A stretch of DNA of 64,000 nucleotides, taken from contig NW_027017965.1 of NCBI RefSeq assembly GCF_032854445.1, positions 124,001-188,000 of the forward strand. The letters run 5' to 3'. The stretch is from Liolophura sinensis (taxonomy: Eukaryota > Mollusca > Polyplacophora > Chitonida > Chitonidae). The notes under the pieces were generated by a model. The model was not told the origin of the DNA and ran no database searches. It saw nothing but the letters and a program-made list of their open reading frames with translations. Positions 1-9,936 of the stretch are shown piece after piece. Within the stretch, counting starts at the first letter, position 1. Every line of letters begins with the position of its first letter. The position numbers and the translations under genes were made by a program.

Positions 1-57
1 CTGATATACTGCAGGCGATGGGCGTGCGCCACGCCCTCCGGGGGGTTTTCAAACCAT
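1..57 (-). pseudogene. C-family gene fragment (P0)
   Basis: The reverse strand encodes the Pro/Glu then His/Arg-rich stretch that precedes the coiled coil of the C protein (complete copy at 60051-60719). It is joined directly to the tail of the B gene by a deletion of roughly 190 bp compared with the P3 copy, and it runs off the window edge. Confidence 0.7.
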
Positions 58-797
58 GTTTGGGACCGACATCGCTCCCTGCAAAGACCCGTATATCCTC
101 GAGAGAGCTCCGGATGACTGGATCGCCCTGGGCCTGTAATTTGATCATAAAGTCTGAGCTCCTTTCCATCGTGCTCTACAGGCCACTTTAGTCTCACCCC
201 GGTAATCAAGGAGGAACGGCGCTGAGAGGCCACGCCAAGTATGATGTTGAAGATAAGTATAGATCCAGGGTTTATTCGTAGCATGGCCGTAGATATGGAG
301 TGCGCGCTAAGACGCACGACCTCTACACCCGGCGCTGCAGATAGTGTGAAGTAACCTCTTCCACCCAAAGCTATATGACAGTCGCTGGTTGGTACCCACG
401 ACACGAAAGAGGCTTCGGAATTGAAAACTTTTTTCACCAGGGCCCCGTCGGTCTGGACCGTCATCGGGGTCACCTTCACATCTACAAACCAATCGGGGTT
501 GCGAGCTCTGGTAAGAACAAAACGGTCTTCAAAGCGAATTAAAGAGAGTTTTTGTTCTTCAATCACCTCAGAAGGTGACCTGCGCTCTTCCTCTACAGAG
601 GATGAGACATCTTGAAGAGAAGCAAACGTGGCAGGTTCTGCTTGCCCCGTAATCTTTTTGCGGATGTACTTGCCACTTTGAAACTCGAAGGCGTAGATTT
701 TACCTTCCTGGCCTTGAAGTTCGAACTTCGACACATCTGCCAAGTCGCTTAAAGACAGGCACGCAGACCTGGGACCGGCTGCGTCCATCATACTCAT
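58..797 (-). pseudogene. B-family protein gene (P0), 3' end altered
   Basis: The start at 797 (ATGAGTATG) overlaps the stop of the upstream A gene in the usual ATGA arrangement. The reading frame carries the shared N-terminal module (residues 1 to about 60, with LSLSDLADVS and GKIYAFEF) followed by the B body. Near 173 an extra T in a T run shifts the frame, exactly as in copy P2. Beyond it the shifted frame stays open across the deletion junction and enters the C gene in its proper frame, giving a chance B-C fusion frame that runs to the window edge. The role of B is unknown; it is inferred to be structural because of the module it shares with the penton-like A proteins. Confidence 0.7.
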
Positions 798-919
798 TGT
801 ATGCGGCAATGGCTCCCTAAAAATACCAACATAGCGCTCCTAAAGCTTGCCCCCATCTTAGGGTTCCACAACTGGACAAAGCCTATAGAGGGGACTGTGG
901 AAGGTGATGAGCCATCTAC
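798..919 (+). pseudogene. Inverted piece of an A-family gene (P0)
   Basis: About 120 bp reads on the plus strand as the middle of an A protein (APILGF region), although the A sequence to its right reads on the minus strand. It matches the P2 copy around 36245-36310 and spans the site where P2 carries its SINE, so it serves as the empty-site reference for that SINE. Confidence 0.75.
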
Positions 920-1375
920 AGTGTTGAACCGCCACCGAAATCTGAGGTTATTCTCACGTTTTCTGAGGTGCTCAGTTCATCCAAATGTACGAAGACTTCT
1001 TTGTGTGTGACCAAGTTAGGTAGCTGCTCACCCTCCATAGTCCCCCCTATGGGCGCAATCCCGTCGGAGAACCCTAAGATGGGGGCAAGCTCTTGGAGTA
1101 TTATGAAAGTATTTTCTGGGAGGGTAAGAACTAAGCGGCCCGTAGCTTCATTCAATCCCAGAGAAATCCCATGCGGGCGGAATATATCCTTGTCCAGCGT
1201 ACAGACATTGTAGTAGCCCGTCGGCACTTCAACACGTTTGCCCTCAAGCAAGACGCCCACTCCAGTGGGGATATTCACCCAGGCTGGGTAGTATGTTATC
1301 TCGCGAAGGGCGGTTTTAAGGCAGCCGTCGAGGTTGTTAAGGGGATGAGGCAGCGTGTGCTGTGCCCCATTTTTA
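916..1375 (-). pseudogene. A-family penton-like gene fragment (P0)
   Basis: The body of the A protein is open on the reverse strand from the NGAQHTLP segment through LNNLDG, APILGF and VFVHLDELSTSEN to GGGSTL. The N-terminus is removed by a deletion that also takes the start of the neighbouring 435-aa gene. The C-terminus is lost at the inverted piece. See the A genes of element E for the description of the family. Confidence 0.75.
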
Positions 1376-1810
1376 GCATTCAAAAACCCCCATGACGAGA
1401 GGGCCTATGAGAGGATTTGTATGGAATTTCGCGTAGATAAGCACACAGGCTGGTGGCGCAGGGGGGTGAATCACGGCTTCGGAGTGGAATATAACTACAT
1501 AACGAGAAAGGGCTACAGCCCCATTTGGGATGGGACCTTCGATGCGAGCAGGATGTCGTTCTCTAAAAAGCTTAGAGTGCTCCACGTCGACTACATCAAG
1601 CAGGACACCGAGGAGGCTTGGGCGTCGTTCATTGCTGACAAATCCCAAGGATTCACGCAGCCGGGCGCAGAGCGCCTAAACGATTCCATCCGGACATACG
1701 TGTGGGCTATTCTAGACACCCAAGCGCAAACAAGGGCGCGTATTCTAGGCACGGGCACAGCCTTCGACGCGCAAAAACAGTTTGCCGCGAACGTTGAAGA
1801 CGCTATTTCT
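1376..1810 (+). pseudogene. 435-aa Polinton protein gene, internal fragment (P0)
   Basis: The frame encodes the central part of the 435-aa protein, from FKNPHDERAYERIC through ERLNDSIRTYVWAIL to QKQFAANVEDAIS. Roughly the first 150-180 residues are missing. The right end passes straight into the 42-bp tandem array, so the Pro-rich stalk and C-terminal anchor are absent. Confidence 0.8.
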
Positions 1811-2990
1811 CGAGAAGTGGATGCCCACACAGACAGGCTGTGGTGACATTTTGGAGAAGTGGATGGCCACGCAGGCAGGTTATAGTGACATTTTGGAGAA
1901 GTGGATGACCACACAGACAGGTTATAGTGACATTTTGGAGAAGTGGATGGCCACACAGACAGGGAGTAGTGACATTCTGGAGAAGTGGATGACCACACAG
2001 ACAGGGAGTAGTGACATTTTGGAGAAGTGGATGGCCACACAGACAGGGAGTAGTGACATTTTGGAGAAGTGGATGGCCACACAGACAGGGAGTAGTGACA
2101 TTCTGGAGAAGTGGATGGCCACACAGACAGGGAGTAGTGACATTCTGGAGAAGTGGATGACCACACAGACAGGGAGTAGTGACATTCTGGAGAAGTGGAT
2201 GGCCACACAGACAGGTTATAGTGACATTTTGGAGAAGTGGATGACCACACAGACAGGTTATAGTGACATTTTGGAGAAGTGGATGGCCACACAGACAGGG
2301 AGTAGTGACATTCTGGAGAAGTGGATGACCACACAGACAGGGAGTAGTGACATTTTGGAGAAGTGGATGGCCACACAGACAGGGAGTAGTGACATTTTGG
2401 AGAAGTGGATGGCCACACAGACAGGGAGTAGTGACATTCTGGAGAAGTGGATGGCCGCGCAAAGAGGGAGTAGTGACATTCTGGAGAAGTGGATAGCCAC
2501 AGAGACAGAGAGTAGTGATATTCTGGAGAAGTGGATGCAACACAGACAGGGAGGAGTGACATTCTCGAGAAGTGGATGGCCGCACGGACAGGGAGTAGTG
2601 ACATTCTGGAGAAGTGGATGGCCACACAGACAGGTTATAGTGACATTTTGGAGAAGTGGATGGCCACACAGACAGGGAGTAGTGACATTCTGGAGAAGTG
2701 GATGACCACACAGACAGGTTATAGTGACATTTTGGAGAAGTGGATGGCCACACAGACAGGGAGTAGTGACATTCTGGAGAAGTGGATGGCCACACAGACA
2801 GGTTATAGTGACATTTTGGAGAAGTGGATGGCCACACAGACAGGGAATAGTGACATTCTGGAGAAGTGGATGACCACACAGACAGGTTATAGTGACATTT
2901 TGGAGAAGTGGATGGCCACACAGACAGGGAGTAGTGACATTCTGGAGAAGTGGATGGCCGCGCAAAGAGGGATTAGTGACATTCTGACTG
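1811..2990. repeat. 42-bp minisatellite, about 28 units
   Basis: The unit is 42 bp (14 codons) with the core GTGGATGGCCACACAGACAG, and two interleaved variants differ at GGTTATAG versus GGGAGTAG. Because the period is a multiple of three, several frames on both strands stay open over most of the array. One 41-bp unit near 2531 breaks phase. The array starts inside the 435-aa gene fragment of P0. I regard it as non-coding. Confidence 0.95.
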
Positions 2991-3228
2991 ATAACATGAT
3001 GAATGTGTCATTGCATGCAGAAGATAAAAATGAAGCTGTATGAACATATTACACAAATAACTCAGATATCAACATCAAAACATGTAAACAATAGTATATG
3101 GGGTAAGTTGGTCGATGTCTCATCTTACCAGGCCTAGCAGCACAACTACTTTTTTTTCTTGGGAGCTACAAAACTATTAATGCCTAAACTGATTTTACAT
3201 CACAAACCAAATGACTGAAGTATAAGCA
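2991..3228. other. AT-rich spacer, nothing recognised
   Basis: This stretch separates the minisatellite from the Gypsy element. No coding frame, repeat or terminal motif was recognised. It may include the decayed 5' part of the left LTR. Confidence 0.4.
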
Positions 3229-3312
3229 AATGCCGTGAATTACAATAATAAGAAAGAATTTGGTAACTTTTACGGACAGACCTTTGTTATGATTTATTAT
3301 CAATAACAACGC
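3229..3312 (+). repeat. Left LTR remnant of the Gypsy element
   Basis: GCCGTGAATTA followed by an AATAAGAAAG block and TTATGATTTATTATCA matches the right LTR around 10766-10860. Only the 3' part of the LTR can be recognised. Confidence 0.6.
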
Positions 3313-3399
3313 ATGGCGTAGGAGTGGTTGCTCCATTAGGACAATAACGACGTTCGAAACAACCTGCTTTTCAGCGGCCGTAGGAATGGCAGGAGTGGA

Positions 3400-4092
3400 A
3401 CGAAAGATTCACCCGCTTTCGGCTGGCGACTAAACTTCACAAGGAAGATGGCGATGTTGAGGTTAGCTCTCTCATTTACGCGATGGGTTCGCAGTCACAA
3501 GCAATCTTGAAATCATTTGCCTTGAATGTGTTCGATGAACACTTTATCCCTAAGCGAAATGCGATTTTTGAGATCTGTCAGTTCGGTAAATGTATGCAGA
3601 GGGAGGGAGAAAGTGTAGAGACTTTCGTTAGAAACTTACACGTTCTCAGCGAACATTGTGACTTTGGTAACACAAAAAATGAGCAAATTCGTGACAGAAT
3701 TGTTCTTGAAATTCTTGACAAGCTAGTATCCCAAAGATTACAGATGAAAACTGATCTAACTTTAGAGACAGTTATTGAAATGTCACTCTGAAGTAGTGAA
3801 AAAGCAGAAATTAGGTCAGATTCGCGCAGTGGATAGCGATGAAGTCACGCACGGCAGCGGGAAGACCGTTGTCTATGCCAAAAGTAGAGGTATCGGACGT
3901 ACACGCGGAGCAAAGCCAAGGCAATATAAACCGATGCCGAAAAGGGAAGACGACGACCGGTGTACACGCTGTAGTCGCACTCACACCCGAAGTAAAAGTC
4001 CAGCCCAAATGCTGAGTGTAGGAGGCGCCACAGACGCGGGCATTACGAGCGTTGCTGCAGAACCAAAATTTTGTCGACGATGTAAAACATAA
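3400..4092 (+). pseudogene. Gypsy gag remnant
   Basis: Positions 3483-3791 encode a typical retrotransposon Gag segment (FGKCMQREGESVETFVRNL, then RDRIVLEI), the capsid-like part that assembles element particles. A frameshift near 3780 leads into a basic stretch with a degraded zinc knuckle (CTRCSRTH and CRRC). No start codon gives a complete Gag, and the 5' part is missing or mutated. Confidence 0.8.
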
Positions 4093-5002
4093 CCTTCTCA
4101 GTCGTGCAACAGCGGTTGCAATGGGCCTTATACAGCTAGTAGATGAGATCAACGCTGACGTATTCGGTGACATTGGCTTGATGAAAGCTGATGAAGTGAA
4201 AATAACGTTGAAAGATGACGCCACGCTATACGCGATACAAACCGCGCGACGGGTGCCCATCCCTTTAATGAAGAAAGTGCCGCATGGAGCAGGCAGGTGT
4301 TATAACCAAGGTAACAGAACCGACATACTGATGTGCTCCGATGGTTCCAGTTTTGAAACCGAACGGAAACGTTCGTATATGTGTTGACTTAAAACAACTC
4401 AACAAACTCAAAGCGCGAGCGTTACACGCTACCGACGCTTGACGATGTCCTCCATAAATTGAGGAATGCCAAATATTTCTCGCAGTTAGACGCAAGTTCG
4501 GGATTCTGTCAAATTCCGCTAGATAGTGAAAGTTCGAAACTGACTTGTTTCATGACGCCACTAGGGAGATATGCCTTCCGTAAACTTCCATTTGGTATAA
4601 CAAATGCCCCAGAGATCTTTACCCGTGCAGTCTCAGAACTACTTGGAGATCTAGAAAGTACAGCTGTGTTCATGGACGATGTATTCGTTGGAGGCGACAA
4701 GCCAAAATCGCAAGACCTTCTTGATCGTGTACTGGATCGCGTGCGAGCATCAGGATTCTCACTGAATAAGGACAAATAAGTCCATTGCCAAACAGAATTG
4801 GATATTCTAGGACACAGGCTTATTGCTAATGGAATTAGTCCACATCCCGATAAAGTCAAGGCGATACAAGGCTTGAATCCGACAACTGATCTGTCGGAAT
4901 TAAGACGATTTTTGGAAATGGTTAATTATCTTGGACAATATTTCCCAAATTTGTCGGAACTGCTTCAGCCCCTACATGAGTTGCTGCAATCTGACAAAGT
5001 TT
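4093..5002 (+). pseudogene. Gypsy reverse transcriptase, broken
   Basis: The region reads through the protease-RT linker and the RT fingers and palm in several frames. At 4459-4779 the RT core is clear: FSQLDASSGFCQIPL, FGITNAPEIF and the catalytic box FMDD (a variant of YxDD). A stop at 4777-4779 and a frameshift near 4385 break it. The thumb and the approach to RNase H continue at 4798-5002 (LGHRLIANGISPHPDKV) and are cut in frame by the hAT insertion. Confidence 0.85.
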
Positions 5003-5014
5003 CAGGGATGACAA
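5003..5014 (+). repeat. hAT 5' terminal inverted repeat
   Basis: CAGGGATGACAA, an exact inverted match to 9437-9448. Just inside is a second small inverted repeat around CCGCGGATTCGCGG (5020-5033). Confidence 0.9.
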
Positions 5015-5096
5015 TTTTCCGCGGATTCGCGGAAATCCGCTGAAAAAAAATCCAATTCGGTCGTTTTTGTGAATCGTCTAAATCCGAGGAGAAAGT

Positions 5097-5116
5097 GGGG
5101 GGGGGGGGGAGGGGGG
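5097..5116 (+). repeat. G-run in hAT 5' region
   Basis: Thirteen G, one A and six G in a row, upstream of the transposase start. It has potential to form a quadruplex, and it is also a typical place for sequencing-length error. Confidence 0.7.
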
Positions 5117-5476
5117 TTGTACCTTCAATACTGAGATAGATACTGTAGATACTGAGAAAATAAATTATATGTTAAATAGGCCTACATATCTTGTGTTATT
5201 TATAATGCTTTTATCCTCCATCGTTCCGAAGTCGGCAAAGTTTTCAACGTTAAATACAGTGTTGAAATGCTGCACCTTTCACGACGATCGCCCAGCTGTT
5301 ATCAATGGGCCTAAATGCTTGGGTGATAAACTTGGCTTGTGTTTTCTGAAACGAGAGTTTTCATTGGTTTAGCCAAGTTTATTTCCGGTATTTGAACCCA
5401 TGAACGTGTCTCTAACAGCTCATTTCCGGTCTAGAACACGGCGCAAAACTTAACTCTAGTTGTAGTTCATGCAAAG

Positions 5477-5953
5477 ATGGTGGGATTTCTATCGCTTGGG
5501 GACGAAGTACGTGTCCAGGAAATCGATAAAGGCGTCCGAAACAAATTTAGATGGAAATGGCTTGACAATAAGGTGACAGTCCGTGTAAAAGTTGGCGATA
5601 AGACTCAAGATATAACGGAAAGTCTGGATGCATTTGTCAAGAAGGTGGATGTTCCCGGTAAAGCTATGTGCACCTATTGCCAGGATATGATCAGCTACGG
5701 GTCAAGAGGATGCATCGCATTGACTGAACATGCTTCCAAAGTAAAAAAACATTCTGCAGCGCTTTCAGTTAGGATGACAAATTATTCTCTGGGATCCGCG
5801 TTTACTGCCAGAAGTAGTACAGACAATACGACAACCGGTACGAGGAAATCAGTGGATGTAAGTCATTGGGGCACTCTAGCGACGCCCGTTTCAACAAATG
5901 AAAGTGGTACCATTCCTTTCACTCCGGTCGATGACAGAACAGTTCATTCTGAG
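5477..5953 (+). CDS. hAT-like transposase, exon 1
   Basis: This exon encodes residues 1-159 from the ATG at 5477. It contains a BED-like zinc finger: CTYC at about residues 62-65, then HASKVKKH about 25 residues on, which would bind the transposon ends. It ends at a GT donor (5954-5955) in phase 0, and the frame continues into exon 2 without a stop. Reading past the donor gives an AT-rich tail ending at 6037, so the spliced form is preferred. Codon use is AT-rich and unlike the GC-rich Polinton genes. Confidence 0.8.
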
Positions 5954-6893
5954 GTAATTTTCTTTTATATACAAAATGAAATTTTCAAAATATTATTAAT
6001 TGCAATATACGAAATGAATATTTTCAAATATTGTTAATTGGCAAAAGTACCATAAGAATTTTATTACTATATTTCAGACAGTAAACCGGGAATTGCCATA
6101 TTAGTGCAAAAATAATCAATCTGTATGTTATCGAGGCAGTGTTACAAGTACATAGTATGGTATCACTAGTCTAATCAGTAGGCTAATGTAATTTTCTAAT
6201 TGTTACAGGATCCTGCTGACTTGGTTTGTAATTTTAGTTTCAACTCATTTAGTCTCTTTATAAACGCTTATGTGGTGGTAGTAACTAGATGTAGTTGGAG
6301 ATGGGCGTACTTTGGCTTTTAATATATTTTTTTGGCTGCTGTACTGAAGGTTTATGGGTGTAGCAATATTTATTTATCAAACTATCAAATCTATGACTTA
6401 GTAAAATGTGCACTCATCATGGTTACTAATTTCTAGCTTATATGCTGTAGACAATATTTACTAACCTGTAACCTGTTATCAAAGATTTCCCTATGTATAA
6501 TTTCTGATATTTGTTTACATTTTGTTTTGGTATTATGGTGTTTCTTAGCCATTAAGTCTTAAGAGAAGAAATTTTTTTCTTTCATTGTTGTCTAGTGTTT
6601 TCGTTGTCAATTCGTTTGAATATCTTTAGAGCACTAGAAGGTTAGGTTGTCAAGGACATTTAATATACATGAATATACCAATATTTTGTGTGTGACTGAC
6701 TTACAACTGCTGGCTTTGTTCACATTTCACTTTTTGTGGGATGAAATACTGGCAGTTTTGCAGCAGCTTACTTCGAGTTAAAAGACCATTCAAAGATTGC
6801 ATATGTCAATATCATTTGCCTCCTGGTATCATTGATTTAAATGAATTAATGAACGTAAAATGTATTGTTTAAATTTTTGCTTTTATTTTACAG
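5954..6893 (+). other. Intron of the hAT-like transposase
   Basis: A 940-bp AT-rich intron with a GTAATT donor and a pyrimidine-rich TTTTATTTTACAG acceptor. Both ends are phase 0. I see no gene or insertion inside it. Confidence 0.75.
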
Positions 6894-8912
6894 GCCCTTA
6901 TCCTGAGTGTATTGGCTGAGCACACCCTTCCACTGACGTTGGCCCCTGTTATTCTCAACACTGCTAAAGAGCTTGCGAAGGACCCAAGAGCACTAACTAA
7001 AGTAAAACTTGATAGGAAAACAGCTTCATACAAAATGACTCATGGACTTGGGAAAACTTTAATTGATGAGACTATAGACAACTTGAAAACAGGTCCATTC
7101 TCTCTCAATATAGATGAGAGCACAAGTAACTCTGACAAGAGAATACTAGCTATATTAGTGAGCTACTTGTGTCCTAAACAAAAGAAAATTGTGGTTGAAC
7201 ATCTTCAGTCTGTTGAGCTATACAAAGTTGACACAAACAGTGTATTTACAGCAGTGAAGCAACTTTTCAATGACAAGAATATTCCTTGGAAAAACCTTGT
7301 ATCTGTCTTGATGGACTCGTGCTCTGTCATGCGTGGTTCGAAGAATGGCCTAGAAACCAGAATGCGAAAAGAGGTGGCGCCACAACTTTTAGACATTAAT
7401 GGCGACTCCTGCCACCATATACATAATGCTTGCAAAAAATTCTGTCAGCCTTTTGATGGATGTGTGGAAACACTTTGTACAGATCTTCACAATGATGTGA
7501 AATGGTCTGCTGACTTGAAAGTTAGGCTTATGGAAGTTTGTGACATTCTGTCAGTTGCATTCACCACTCCCCAGAGATTCCTCTCACACCGGTGGTTGTC
7601 TTGTTATGATGTCACCATTCCTAATATAACCGTGATGGATGCATTTCGTGTCATGTATTATGGATTTATGGCAAAAGACGATCAGGAGTTATACAAGACG
7701 CCAGTGTACAATATTTTGAAAGAAAGGAATGTGTCTTCTGATGGAAAAAGTCGTATAAAAGAAATCTGGACAGAACTTTCAAGTAAGAACCTGACAGAAG
7801 ATGGTAAAACCCGAAAACAGCGAATAATCAAGAAAGTCCTCTTAATGTTCCAGAAAACCAACCTAATCATGTCTTTTTATGGAGATGTATTGCGCCTACT
7901 GAAAAACTATTGTCTCTTGTTTCAAAGCAAAGAGCCAATGATTCACCTATTACATGACAAACAAGAAGAGCTCTTAAGGGAGTTTCTGTCTTGTTTCATC
8001 AAACCGGAGGTGGTCTCAAAACTCAAAGCTGAGCAGCTCATCACTTTTCAAATCGAGCAAGATGAGAACAAGTTTTTAAAGAGGAAAGAAATGTTTGTTG
8101 GATTGGCAGCCGAGAGGATTTTGGAGGAGGAGAAAAGTTCTAATGAAGTGGCAACATTTTTGGATTTAGCCTGTACAGCATTTATTCACTGTGCCCAGCA
8201 TCTCCAAAAGAGACTCCCCCTGGAAAATGTGTTACTGAAAGCTGTCTCATCCATCGATCCTATTGCAAGAGGACATCACCTAACACTGAAGTATTTGAAA
8301 GAAATCATGGTACACACAAAACATTTTCTCTCAGAAGAAGAAGTAGAAGCCATTTCTTTCCAAGCTCACCAATATCAAGTTGATATATCTCTTCCTGACC
8401 CAGCTACAATGAAGGTTGATCAGTGGTGGATCGCTGTCCAGAGTACAGGAAAATACTCTGCTTTGTGTAAGATGGTGTTCACCATTCTCACTTGTTTTCA
8501 TGGGCCAATGGTGGAATCGTCATTTAATTTGATGGGAGATATTATTGACAACAGGTCGACTAGGATGAATGTCAGCACTTTTAATGCAATTCAGTCAATA
8601 AAGTATGGACTAAAAGCCAGACAGAACCCTTCAGTTCAACTGTTTGCCAAGTCCAATGTTATGCATCAAAAGGTAGACAGGCGTCTGTGCTTGAACATGA
8701 GGACTGCTGCACAGAAACAGAAGGCCTTGTGGAAGGAAAGTGCAGATCTGAGGAAAGAGAGACATCCAATCCCTGTACGTTCAGCAGCCCAGAATAAATT
8801 AAAGGTACAGAATATGGAATGGAAAGCCAGACTTGATCACCAGAAGTCTGCTAAAAGAAAAGCTGTCGAAAGACTTAAGGAATTGGCTGCTAAGAGAAAG
8901 AAGAAGATGTAA
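6894..8912 (+). CDS. hAT-like transposase, exon 2 (catalytic and dimerisation domains)
   Basis: Exon 2 adds 672 codons, for a total of 831 aa with no internal stop. In order it shows an RNase-H-like core with NIDESTSNSDKR (first catalytic Asp), VLMDSCSVMRGSKNGLE (second Asp), a CHHIHNACKKF segment, RFLSHRWLSCYDVT, and a C-terminal hAT dimerisation-type stretch around GPMVESSFNLMGDIIDNR. The very basic tail could be a nuclear localisation signal. The open frame, intact ends and clean target duplication suggest a young insertion. Assignment to hAT rests on motif order; the 6-bp duplication leaves the exact family open. Confidence 0.8.
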   Translation, partial: ALILSVLAEHTLPLTLAPVILNTAKELAKDPRALTKVKLDRKTASYKMTHGLGKTLIDETIDNLKTGPFSLNIDESTSNSDKRILAILVSYLCPKQKKIVVEHLQSVELYKVDTNSVFTAVKQLFNDKNIPWKNLVSVLMDSCSVMRGSKNGLETRMRKEVAPQLLDINGDSCHHIHNACKKFCQPFDGCVETLCTDLHNDVKWSADLKVRLMEVCDILSVAFTTPQRFLSHRWLSCYDVTIPNITVMDAFRVMYYGFMAKDDQELYKTPVYNILKERNVSSDGKSRIKEIWTELSSKNLTEDGKTRKQRIIKKVLLMFQKTNLIMSFYGDVLRLLKNYCLLFQSKEPMIHLLHDKQEELLREFLSCFIKPEVVSKLKAEQLITFQIEQDENKFLKRKEMFVGLAAERILEEEKSSNEVATFLDLACTAFIHCAQHLQKRLPLENVLLKAVSSIDPIARGHHLTLKYLKEIMVHTKHFLSEEEVEAISFQAHQYQVDISLPDPATMKVDQWWIAVQSTGKYSALCKMVFTILTCFHGPMVESSFNLMGDIIDNRSTRMNVSTFNAIQSIKYGLKARQNPSVQLFAKSNVMHQKVDRRLCLNMRTAAQKQKALWKESADLRKERHPIPVRSAAQNKLKVQNMEWKARLDHQKSAKRKAVERLKELAAKRKKKM

Positions 8913-9436
8913 TCAGATGTTCTGATAATGACATATTGATTTGACTGAAAAAGTTTCTTTGTGTTTGACGTTGATTTCATGCTAGTTTTGTAAAGAACAA
9001 TTGAAAGCCTTTCTAACAATGCTTGTAGAAGTTGGACAGTCTATGCCAGGACAATTGATACATAAATAATATGTATTTAAAACAGGACACTCCTTTAGGT
9101 GGTAAGTGTAAAGCGTTTTACATCACCTGAAAATATCCTGGGTAGTACAATCCCTGTCTATCTCAGATTTGTTGCTTAAAGGTTGCAGTTCCTTAGAAAG
9201 TTGCAACTTTTTATTTTTAAAGCTGGAATATCAATTTGTATTTGTGAAAACACATCAAACAATATATAAATAAGGTCTTGAAGATGTGTCAGTATTGAAC
9301 AGTTTAGTTCCCTAAAATGGCTCAGATGCTCTCTCCGGCCATCTAGGACCTCACAGCTTCCGGGGCCTAGGCGGCCCCTGGACCCCGGCCTAAGTTGGCT
9401 GGGATAGTAAATTTCAGCTGAAATAACTTTCAGCTG
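8913..9436 (+). other. 3' untranslated region of the hAT-like element
   Basis: AT-rich sequence after the transposase stop, with no further gene. Near the end lie a GC-rich patch (about 9340-9395) and two nearby TTTCAGCTG words (9412 and 9428), possible subterminal binding sites. Confidence 0.5.
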
Positions 9437-9448
9437 TTGTCATCCCTG
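9437..9448 (-). repeat. hAT 3' terminal inverted repeat
   Basis: TTGTCATCCCTG, the exact complement of the 5' end, followed by the AAGTTT target duplicate. Confidence 0.9.
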
Positions 9449-9936
9449 AAGTTTGGATGTGGGAAGAACCACAGAACAAAGCCTTTGCCACGTCAAAACA
9501 GGCTTTAGTTTCTTTTCCAGTGTTAACGGTGTACGACGTGAAACTGCCAACAATGGTAAGTGCAGATGCATCTCGATATATACTTGGCGGTGTCCTATTG
9601 CATCTTAACGGATCGGAATGGAAACCGGTTGCGTACGCGTCAAGGACATTGGTGGAAACGGAAAAGCGTTACGCACAAATTGAAAAGAATAAGCGTTTCG
9701 TTCAGTATGGATGGCCTGATCACGCGAAAGACTTTCCGGAAAATATCAGAGACTATTTTTCCGTACCTGAGAGACTTAGTACAGTCAACGGATTTTTGAC
9801 TTGTGGTATTCGAATTGTGATTCCGGAGTGTTTACGTCATGACATTCTTGATCGAATCTATGACGGACATCAGGGTATGACTAAATTCTCTCAGCGAACC
9901 AGCCAGTCGGTATGGTGGCCAGAAGTCAGCAAATAG
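9449..9936 (+). pseudogene. Gypsy RNase H and integrase zinc domain
   Basis: The frame resumes directly after the hAT element: an RNase H domain (SADASRYILGGVLLH, then WKPVAYASRTLVETEKRYAQIEK), a shortened linker, and the integrase HHCC region (HDILDRIYDGHQGMTKF, then QSVWWPEVSK). It ends at a stop at 9934-9936 where the integrase core should follow. Part of RNase H and of the linker is missing. Confidence 0.85.

Larger units (their letters stand above)
1..1810 (-). mobile_element. P0: rearranged Polinton fragment, reverse orientation
   Basis: The gene order C (-), B (-), A (-), 435-aa gene (+) matches the reverse orientation of the Polinton family seen elsewhere in the window. Several internal deletions and one small inversion have shortened it. 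It runs off the left edge and is cut on the right by a minisatellite. It shares a one-base insertion in the B gene with copy P2, so the two are close relatives. Confidence 0.8.
5003..9448 (+). mobile_element. hAT-like DNA transposon, apparently intact
   Basis: The element has perfect 12-bp terminal inverted repeats, CAGGGATGACAA at 5003 and its complement ending at 9448, flanked by AAGTTT on both sides (4997-5002 and 9449-9454). Removing the element and one AAGTTT copy rejoins the Gypsy RT and RNase H frames exactly, which confirms the boundaries. It carries one two-exon transposase gene. The duplication is 6 bp rather than the 8 bp usual for hAT elements. Confidence 0.9.

Noticed and set aside
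1811-2990. CRISPR-like array
   Set aside because: Units are contiguous with no unique spacers, in a eukaryotic setting.
1782-3043. Long repeat-protein frames on both strands of the minisatellite
   Set aside because: They result from a 42-bp period. Several frames are open at once, one unit is 41 bp and breaks phase, and there is no conserved start or domain.
4995-9456. An 8-bp target duplication for the hAT-like element
   Set aside because: The flanking 8-mers CAAAGTTT and AAGTTTGG differ; only AAGTTT is duplicated, and that length restores the Gypsy frame exactly.
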